From contig NZ_SHKP01000008.1 of the NCBI RefSeq assembly GCF_004217215.1, positions 186,001-250,000 of the forward strand: a DNA stretch of 64,000 nucleotides, read 5' to 3'. How positions within the stretch are numbered: position 1 is the first letter of the stretch; every line of letters begins with the position of its first letter. Origin of the DNA: Rivibacter subsaxonicus. Lineage in GTDB: Bacteria; Pseudomonadota; Gammaproteobacteria; Burkholderiales; Burkholderiaceae_C. Positions 58,275 through 64,000 of the stretch are shown here, piece by piece. The notes below the pieces were generated by a model, which had not been told where the DNA came from, did no database searches, and was given only the letters and a program-made list of their open reading frames with translations. A program made the translations under genes and the position numbers.

Positions 58275-59081
58275 TCAGGCACCGGATGGAGCGCGTCGCG
58301 TCGCGTGCCGACCCGCCAACGCAGCCAGCCCGACGCAGAGCATCAGCCAGCCGGGGGTCTCAGGCACCGGGCTGGCATAGCGATTGCCCGAAGCCGTCGT
58401 GAAGCTCACGGCGTGCGGCAAGCTGATCGTGATCGGATTGCCGATGCGGACACGGCCGCCATCCACGCTCTGGGCGTAGACGCCGGCAAAGAAGCTGTAG
58501 CTCTCGCCGTCGGCCACGTGCCACAGCGCGTCGACCGCGTAGTTGCCGAAATAGCCATTCACGGCGTCGCCGCTGCGAGCGAAATCGGCTTCGCCCGGCG
58601 ACTCGTCGGCGGAACCGACCCCGGCGTGAAATGCCATCGGCAGGTCGCCGCCGAGCCCGAGTCCGAGCGTGGCCCGGACGCTGCCGCCCAGTCCGCCCCA
58701 GTCCCCTGTCATGCGGATCGGCACCAGGGTCGAGCCTCCGCCGACGACCGAGAAGGTGAAGGTGTCGAACAGATAGGCATGAGCCGTCGCACCGATGCCT
58801 GGGGGGCTTACAACGTTGACGTGGATCGACGGCACGCCATTGAAGATGGCCGCGCCTTCGGTCAATGCGGAGCCGCCGACACCGCTGCCGATGCGGCCAC
58901 TGGCCGCGACCTGCCCCTCGAAGACGCGATGCCCGGGGTTGAACATCTCGACGGTGGCGCCGTAGCGCGGGTCGGGCACGGTGGCGACCGCGGGCGTTGC
59001 CGCCGCGATGGCGGCTCCAGCCACCAGCGCTCGACCAAACGTCTGCACGGGAGTGGAATCACGATAGCTGCTGCGATTCAT
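58275..59081 (-). CDS. PEP-CTERM exported protein (second)
   Basis: A 268-residue secreted protein with an N-terminal signal (ALVAGAAIAAATPAVA), a Gly-rich beta middle (SGRIGSGVGGSAL, RATLGLGLGGDL) and a tail VPETPGWLMLCVGLAALAGR followed by HATRRA, a variant of the PEP-CTERM exosortase signal with PET instead of PEP. Cell-surface or matrix role inferred. ATG 59081 is preferred over upstream starts. It lies 102 bases before mxaR on the same strand and may share its transcript. Confidence 0.78.
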   Translation of the reverse strand: MNRSSYRDSTPVQTFGRALVAGAAIAAATPAVATVPDPRYGATVEMFNPGHRVFEGQVAASGRIGSGVGGSALTEGAAIFNGVPSIHVNVVSPPGIGATAHAYLFDTFTFSVVGGGSTLVPIRMTGDWGGLGGSVRATLGLGLGGDLPMAFHAGVGSADESPGEADFARSGDAVNGYFGNYAVDALWHVADGESYSFFAGVYAQSVDGGRVRIGNPITISLPHAVSFTTASGNRYASPVPETPGWLMLCVGLAALAGRHATRRAPSGA

Positions 59082-59274
59082 CTTCTGCCGCCACCTGAAC
59101 ATCAAGGACGACAACGCATGGCGCGACATCGGCACCCGCGTCCACTGCAATCCTTGAGCATGGGGTCGAGCATTGACGGCGAGCGCGCACGCGACAACAC
59201 GTGAAAACCGCAGCCCTAGAACAGGCAGCGGCCGTTGACAGCCGGTCCCGCGATCGTGCCAAGGCCGCGCCGGC

Positions 59275-59739
59275 CTACACCTCCAGCGCCGTCGTCCGCT
59301 TGACCGTGCGCAGCACCAGCATCGAGTTCGAGCGCACCACGCCCGGCAGCCGCATCAGCACCTCGCTGTGCCAGCGCTCCAGGTCTTCCGCGTCGTTGTA
59401 GGTGAAGCGGATCAGGTAGTCGTTGCTGCCGGCGACGTAGAAGCAGTCGAGGATCGCCGGCAGATCGCGCACCGCGCGCTCGAAGGCCTCGATCGCCGCC
59501 GCGGTCAGGCGCTCGAGATTGACGATCGTGTAGCTCGTGCCTGGCTGGCCGATGGCCTTGGGGTTGACCAGGGCGACGTAGCGGTCGATCACGCCGCGCT
59601 CCTCGAGCGCCTTGACGCGCCGCAGGCAGGCCGAGGGCGACAGGTGCACGCGCGCCGCGAGCTCGTTGTTGGCGACCCGGCCGTCGCGCTGGAGCTCGCG
59701 CAGGATGGCGCGGTCGGTAGGATCCAGATTGGCATTCAA
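59275..59739 (-). CDS. Lrp/AsnC family regulator
   Basis: A 154-residue regulator. The N-terminal helix-turn-helix is LDPTDRAILRELQRDGRVANNELAARVHLSPSACLRRVKAL, quoted here only to place it (residues about 5-45). The C-terminal RAM ligand domain contains CFYVAGSNDYLIRFTYND. Lrp-type proteins sense amino acids or related amines. It is divergent from the putrescine genes across a 184-base region with several dyads, so it is the probable local regulator. Confidence 0.92.
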   Translation of the reverse strand: MNANLDPTDRAILRELQRDGRVANNELAARVHLSPSACLRRVKALEERGVIDRYVALVNPKAIGQPGTSYTIVNLERLTAAAIEAFERAVRDLPAILDCFYVAGSNDYLIRFTYNDAEDLERWHSEVLMRLPGVVRSNSMLVLRTVKRTTALEV

Positions 59740-59765
59740 TTGCAGACAAGCCCCGTTGATTGGTT

Positions 59766-59849
59766 GAATATTCGATGATTCCGATCATAGAAAGAATCCA
59801 ATTCGACAAACAGGGGTCTGTCCCGAGGCATTGCGCAATCCCATTGCGC
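59766..59849. promoter_or_regulatory. Divergent control region with dyads and direct repeats
   Basis: It contains GAATATTC (59766-59773), ATGAT-N4-ATCAT (59775-59788) and a direct repeat ATTGCGC at 59830-59836 and 59843-59849. The AT-rich dyads are next to the Lrp-type gene and are likely its binding sites. Confidence 0.5.
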
Positions 59850-59923
59850 GCCGGGACGACTAGACTGACGTCACCTTGATCACACGCGGGGCGTGAACCA
59901 CGACACGCGCCGGAAAGCCAGCG

Positions 59924-61243
59924 ATGGACAAGCCGCACGAAAACCCGGTTGACGCCTACTGGATGCCGTTCACGGCAAACCGCCAGTTCAAGAAAGCGCC
60001 GCGCCTGCTGGCCCGAGCCGAGGGCATGCATTACTGGACCCCCGAAGGCCGGCAGATCCTCGACGGCGTGGCCGGGCTGTGGTGCGTCAACGCCGGCCAT
60101 GCGCGGCCGAAGATCGTGCAGGCGATCCAGGAACAGGCCGCCGAGATGGACTTCGCGCCGCCGTTCCAGATGGGCCATCCCAAGGCCTTCGAGCTGGCCG
60201 AGCGGCTCGTGCAGCTGACGCCGGCCGGGCTCGACAAGGTCTTCTACACGAACTCCGGTTCCGAGTCGGTCGAGACCGCGCTCAAGATGGCGCTGGCCTA
60301 CCACCGCGTGCGCGGCGAGGGCCAGCGCACCCGCCTGATCGGCCGCGAGCGCGGCTACCACGGCGTCAACTTCGGCGGCATCTCGGTCGGCGGCATGGTC
60401 GCCAACCGCAAGATGTTCGGATCGCTGCTGGCCGGCGTCGACCATATCCGCCACACCCACGACCCGGCCCGCAACGCCTTCAGCGTCGGCCAGCCGGCGC
60501 ATGGCGCCGAACTCGCCGACGACCTCGAGCGCCTGTGCGCGCTGCACGACCCGAGCACGATCGCCGCGGTGATCGTCGAGCCGGTGGCCGGCTCGACCGG
60601 CGTGCTGATCCCGCCCCAGGGCTACCTGCAGCGGCTGCGCGAGATCTGCGACAAGCACGGCATCCTGCTGATCTTCGACGAGGTCATCACCGGCTTCGGC
60701 CGCACCGGCACGCCCTTCGCGGCGCAGCGCTTCAACGTCACGCCCGACCTGATGACGGTGGCCAAGGGCATCAGCAACGGCTGCGTGCCGATGGGTGCCG
60801 TGTTCGCCAAGGGTTCGATCTACGACACCTTCATGAACGGCCCGGAGCACCTGATCGAGTTCTTCCACGGCTACACCTACTCGGCCCACCCGCTGGCCTG
60901 CGCGGCCGCGCTCGGCACCCTCGACACCTACGCCGACGAAGGGCTGCTGACACGCGCCGCCGAGCTCGAGGGCTACTTCGCCGACGCGCTGCATGCGCTG
61001 CGTGGCTTGCCCAACGTGATCGACGTACGCAACATCGGCCTGGTCGGCGGCATCGAGCTGGCGCCACTGCCCGGCGAGCCGGCCAAGCGCGCCTTCTCGG
61101 TCTTCCTCGACTGCTGGGAACAGGGCCTGCTGATCCGCACCACCGGCGACACGATCGCGCTGTCGCCGCCGCTGATCGTCAGCAAGGCGCAGATCGACGA
61201 GATCGTCGGCACGATCGCGACGGCGCTCAAGCGCGCGGCCTGA
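59924..61243 (+). CDS. Class III omega-aminotransferase (putrescine/beta-alanine type)
   Basis: A 439-residue PLP enzyme of the class III group. YTNSGSESVETALKMALAYH, GRERGYHGVNFGGISVGG and LLIFDEVITGFGRTG are typical; the PLP Lys is in MTVAKGISNGCVPMG. Beta-alanine:pyruvate or putrescine:pyruvate transaminases fit best. As the first gene of the putrescine operon it may act on the amine itself or on 4-aminobutyrate. Start ATG 59924 with a weak ribosome site. Confidence 0.9.
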   Translation: MDKPHENPVDAYWMPFTANRQFKKAPRLLARAEGMHYWTPEGRQILDGVAGLWCVNAGHARPKIVQAIQEQAAEMDFAPPFQMGHPKAFELAERLVQLTPAGLDKVFYTNSGSESVETALKMALAYHRVRGEGQRTRLIGRERGYHGVNFGGISVGGMVANRKMFGSLLAGVDHIRHTHDPARNAFSVGQPAHGAELADDLERLCALHDPSTIAAVIVEPVAGSTGVLIPPQGYLQRLREICDKHGILLIFDEVITGFGRTGTPFAAQRFNVTPDLMTVAKGISNGCVPMGAVFAKGSIYDTFMNGPEHLIEFFHGYTYSAHPLACAAALGTLDTYADEGLLTRAAELEGYFADALHALRGLPNVIDVRNIGLVGGIELAPLPGEPAKRAFSVFLDCWEQGLLIRTTGDTIALSPPLIVSKAQIDEIVGTIATALKRAA

Positions 61244-61298
61244 CCGACGACCCACCCCAAGCGCTGCAACGACACAAGGACCGCCTAGCGCCTACCTC

Positions 61299-62642
61299 AT
61301 GAGTCTCCTTCGCGCCGACCAGGATCTCACGCGAGCCTCTTATTACGCTGCCAGCGCGCCGCGCGAGATGAGCTTTGCAAGGCTGGAAGGAGCGACCGAG
61401 ACCGATGTGGCGATCGTCGGCGGCGGCCTGGCTGGGCTGTCGGCGGCGATCGAACTGGCCGACCGCGGCTTCTCGGTGACGCTGCTCGAGGCGCGCGAGA
61501 TCGGTTGGGGTGCCTCGGGCCGCAACGGCGGCCAGGCGATCCACGGCCTGGCCTGCGACCAGGACACGATCGAGCAGCAGCTCGGCCTCGACGAGGCCAG
61601 GCGCGTGTGGGCCATGTCGATCGAGGCACTCGACCTGATCCGACAGCGCATCGCGCGCTTCGGCATCGACTGCGACTGGCAGGACGGCTATCTCGGGCTG
61701 GCCGTCAATGCGCGCAAGGCCGGCGAGTTGCGCGCATGGCGCGATCGCATGCAGCAGATCTACGGCTATCCGCTGAGCTGGATTGACCAGGGCGAACTGC
61801 CGCGCTGGATCGCGAGCCCGCGCTACGTGGGTGGCGTGCACGACCCGCGCTCCGGCCACCTGCACCCGCTGAAGTACAGCTTCGGCCTGGCCCGCGCCGC
61901 GGCCTCGCTCGGCGTGCGCATCCACGAGGGCTCGGCGGTCACCGCGCTCGAGCAGGGCCGCGCCGGCCAGCCCTGCACGGTGCGCACCGCCGGCGGCAGC
62001 GTACGCGCCCAGCAGGTGCTGCTGGCCGGCAACGTCTACCTGCCGGAGTTCGGCCCTGCCCTGGCGCCGGGCCTGAGCGCCCGCATCATGCCGGTCGGCA
62101 CCTACATCGTCTGCAGCGAGCCGCTCGGCCGCGAGCGTTGCGATGCGCTGATCCCGTCGCGCTCGGCGGTCTGCGATACCAACTTCGTGCTCGACTACTT
62201 CAGGCCGACGCGCGACCACCGCCTGCTCTACGGCGGCCGCGTCAGCTACTCGTCGGTGACGCCGATGAACCTCGCCGACAGCATGCGCCGGCGCATGGTC
62301 GGCTCCTTCCCGCAGCTCGAGGACGTGAAGATCGAGCATGCCTGGGGCGGCTTCGTCGACATCTCGATGAACCGCGCGCCCGATTTCGGGCGCCTGCCCG
62401 CGGCCGGTGCATCGAAGGGATCGGCCGCCTCCAGCGTCTACTACCTGCAGGGCTTCTCGGGCCACGGGCTGGCGCTGACCGGCCTGGCCGGCAAGCTGGT
62501 GGCCGAGGCGATGGCCGGCGACGCGAGTCGCTTCGACACCTTCGCGCGCCTGCGCCATCGCCCCTTTCCCGGCGGCCGGTTGTTGCGCACCCCGGCGCTG
62601 GTGCTCGGCATGGCGTACTACCGGCTCAAGGACGCGCTGTGA
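61299..62642 (+). CDS. puuB: Gamma-glutamylputrescine oxidase-like FAD protein
   Basis: A 447-residue DAO-type FAD oxidoreductase. The FAD-binding loop is DVAIVGGGLAGLSAAIELAD, then GWGASGRNGGQAIHGLACDQ, characteristic of PuuB, and a C-terminal FSGHGLALTGLAGKLVAEAM. PuuB oxidises gamma-glutamylputrescine to the aldehyde with release of ammonia. It lies 55 bases after the aminotransferase gene and upstream of PuuD- and PuuA-like genes, which strengthens the call. Confidence 0.88.
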   Translation: MSLLRADQDLTRASYYAASAPREMSFARLEGATETDVAIVGGGLAGLSAAIELADRGFSVTLLEAREIGWGASGRNGGQAIHGLACDQDTIEQQLGLDEARRVWAMSIEALDLIRQRIARFGIDCDWQDGYLGLAVNARKAGELRAWRDRMQQIYGYPLSWIDQGELPRWIASPRYVGGVHDPRSGHLHPLKYSFGLARAAASLGVRIHEGSAVTALEQGRAGQPCTVRTAGGSVRAQQVLLAGNVYLPEFGPALAPGLSARIMPVGTYIVCSEPLGRERCDALIPSRSAVCDTNFVLDYFRPTRDHRLLYGGRVSYSSVTPMNLADSMRRRMVGSFPQLEDVKIEHAWGGFVDISMNRAPDFGRLPAAGASKGSAASSVYYLQGFSGHGLALTGLAGKLVAEAMAGDASRFDTFARLRHRPFPGGRLLRTPALVLGMAYYRLKDAL

Positions 62643-62754
62643 GGTCCGGCTTCTCCCCTGCAAACCTCGGACCGCGTGGCATGCCGCTTGCTGCCACGCT
62701 GTTCGACCTGCCCCGCGCGAACGGCGCCCCCGCTCGCTTCGCGTCGCAAGCATC

Positions 62755-63561
62755 ATGACCCCAGCAGTACCCTCCCCCTCCACCACCCGGCGTCCGCTGG
62801 TGCTGGTGCCGGCCTGCAACCGCTTGGTCGGGGCCCATCCCTTCCACATCGCCGGCCAGAAATACATCGACGCGGTGCGCCTGGCCGGCTGCCTGCCGCT
62901 GGTGGTGCCGGCAGCACAGCCACACGAGGTCGACGAGTTGCTCGACCTGGCCGACGGCGTGTTCCTGACCGGCTCGCCGAGCAACGTCCATCCGCGCCAC
63001 TTCGACGAGGTGGTGCACGACCCGGCGCTGCCGCTCGATCCAAGGCGCGACGACTGGACCCTGCCGCTGATCCCGCGCGCGCTCGAGCGCGGCATCCCGC
63101 TGTTCGCGATCTGCCGCGGCTTCCAGGAAGCCAACGTCGCGCTCGGCGGCGCCCTGCACCAGGCGGTGCAGGAACAGCCCGGGCTGATGGACCATCGCTC
63201 GAGGGACGGCGACCCGGTCGACCTGCAGTACGGCCCGGTCCACCCGGTCATGGTCGAGCCGGGCGGCGTGCTCGAGACGCTGCTCGGGCACATGGAATTT
63301 CCGGTCAACAGCCTGCACGGACAGGGCATCAAGCGCCTTGCGCCGGGTCTGCGCGTCGAGGCACGCGCACCCGACGGCCTGGTCGAGGCCTTCAGCCAGC
63401 CGGCCGCCAACGGCTTCAACCTTGCGGTGCAGTGGCACCCCGAATGGCAGGCCCAGAGCAACCCCATCTCGGTCAAGCTTCTGCGAGCCTTCGGCGACGC
63501 CTGCCGCACCTTTCGCGAGCGCAACCGCGAGTCGGTCCGTGAACGACCGCGCGTACCCTAG
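62755..63561 (+). CDS. puuD: Gamma-glutamyl-GABA hydrolase
   Basis: A 268-residue class I glutamine amidotransferase-like hydrolase. The nucleophile Cys is in FAICRGFQEANVALGG; the His/Glu pair is in QWHPEWQAQ. It frees GABA from gamma-glutamyl-GABA in the Puu pathway. A 112-base gap precedes it; no terminator is visible. Start ATG 62755 without a clear ribosome site. Confidence 0.9.
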   Translation: MTPAVPSPSTTRRPLVLVPACNRLVGAHPFHIAGQKYIDAVRLAGCLPLVVPAAQPHEVDELLDLADGVFLTGSPSNVHPRHFDEVVHDPALPLDPRRDDWTLPLIPRALERGIPLFAICRGFQEANVALGGALHQAVQEQPGLMDHRSRDGDPVDLQYGPVHPVMVEPGGVLETLLGHMEFPVNSLHGQGIKRLAPGLRVEARAPDGLVEAFSQPAANGFNLAVQWHPEWQAQSNPISVKLLRAFGDACRTFRERNRESVRERPRVP

Positions 63562-63635
63562 GTCGTCGACGTCCTCATCCCAGAGCGCGCGCGTCCGCAT
63601 TCGGACGCCGCTGGCGACAACACTAGAGGTGACTT

Positions 63636-64000
63636 ATGGTGGTCCGCGACAACTTCACATTCAGCGAACTCGAGAACTGGCTCAACGAGAACCGGGTGAC
63701 CGAGATCGAGTGCCTGGTGCCCGACCTCACCGGCGTGGCGCGCGGCAAGATCCTGCCGCGCGTCAAGTTCACGGAGGACCGCGGCATGCGCCTGCCCGAG
63801 GCGACCGTGGCGATGGGCGTGACCGGCGAGTTTCCCGAGGAGGGGCCGTACTACGACGTGATCAGCCCCAACGACATGGACATGCACCTGCAGGCCGATC
63901 CGTCGACGGTGCGCATCGTGCCCTGGGCGACCGACCCGACCGCGCAGGTGCTGCACGACTGCTACGACCGCAACGGCAAGCTGGTGCCCTTCGCGCCGCG
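63636..64000 (+). CDS. puuA: Gamma-glutamylputrescine synthetase-like, 5' part
   Basis: The first 121 codons of a glutamine synthetase-like protein: FTFSELENWLNENRVTEIEC and VPDLTGVARGKILPRVKF, followed by a typical GS beta-grasp region (DMDMHLQADPSTVRIVPWAT). PuuA ligates glutamate to putrescine, the first step. AGAGG lies five bases before ATG 63636. The gene continues past the window, so its catalytic residues are not seen. Confidence 0.85.
   Translation, partial: MVVRDNFTFSELENWLNENRVTEIECLVPDLTGVARGKILPRVKFTEDRGMRLPEATVAMGVTGEFPEEGPYYDVISPNDMDMHLQADPSTVRIVPWATDPTAQVLHDCYDRNGKLVPFAP

Overview
The window is a high-GC chromosome segment from a betaproteobacterium. Several things point to Burkholderiales of the Rubrivivax/Leptothrix/Methylibium type: the gene order thrS-infC-rpmI-rplT-pheS-pheT-ihfA-merR-tRNA-Pro, a phaC-phaA-phaB polyhydroxybutyrate operon, an imuA-imuB-dnaE2 mutagenesis cassette, PEP-CTERM exported proteins and an mxaRSACKL-like accessory operon. 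No insertion sequence, integrase, CRISPR array, rRNA or phage gene was seen. It reads as ordinary chromosomal backbone with a few accessory modules.

Layout. 0-3 kb: the end of a TPR protein and a two-gene sodium:solute symporter. 3-6.2 kb: rpsF-priB-rpsR-rplI, then dnaB. 6.2-11.8 kb (minus): dnaE2-imuB-imuA behind an SOS promoter. 12-16.8 kb (minus): an ankyrin protein, then tatD, pilZ, holB, tmk and mltG. 16.9-19 kb (plus): ygfZ, a DUF4936 gene and an NRDE gene. 18.9-20.4 kb (minus): asparaginase and a DUF6152-like protein, divergent from lexA at 20.5 kb, which has two SOS boxes. 21-22 kb: a helix-hairpin-helix protein and a small unknown. 22-25.8 kb (minus): phaC-phaA-phaB. 26-29 kb: pgeF, a fumarylpyruvate-type degradation pair and a NUDIX hydrolase. 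29-33.9 kb: a cyclase-AAA-TPR protein, a PEP-CTERM protein and a membrane-anchored cNMP-binding protein. 34-38.7 kb (minus): ccmE-F-G-H-I without ccmABCD. 38.9-46.8 kb (minus): the translation super-operon. 47-49 kb: a small exported protein and aceA. 49-52.6 kb (plus): MFS transporter, beta-propeller-like protein, agmatinase. 52.6-58.2 kb (minus): six genes in mxaR-S-A-C-K-L order, with a second PEP-CTERM gene upstream. 59-64 kb: Lrp-type regulator divergent from a gamma-glutamyl-putrescine catabolic operon, whose puuA-like gene runs off the edge.

How the parts fit. lexA and the imu cassette form one SOS mutagenesis regulon with SOS boxes visible at both loci. PHB synthesis, the glyoxylate shunt (aceA) and the sodium symporter fit a life on acetate and other C2 units. 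The agmatinase and the puu-like genes make and consume putrescine.

The observations I rate highest concern gene expression. thrS is preceded by a 17-codon reading frame that contains each of the four threonine codons once, followed by an intrinsic terminator, which looks like a ribosome-mediated attenuator. infC appears to start at ATC and ccmF at CTG. aceA has a regularly phased operator-like array upstream. I also flag the mxaRSACKL-like operon with no methanol dehydrogenase genes beside it, and the cyclase/cNMP-binding pair. All assignments rest on reading the sequence; no database search was run.
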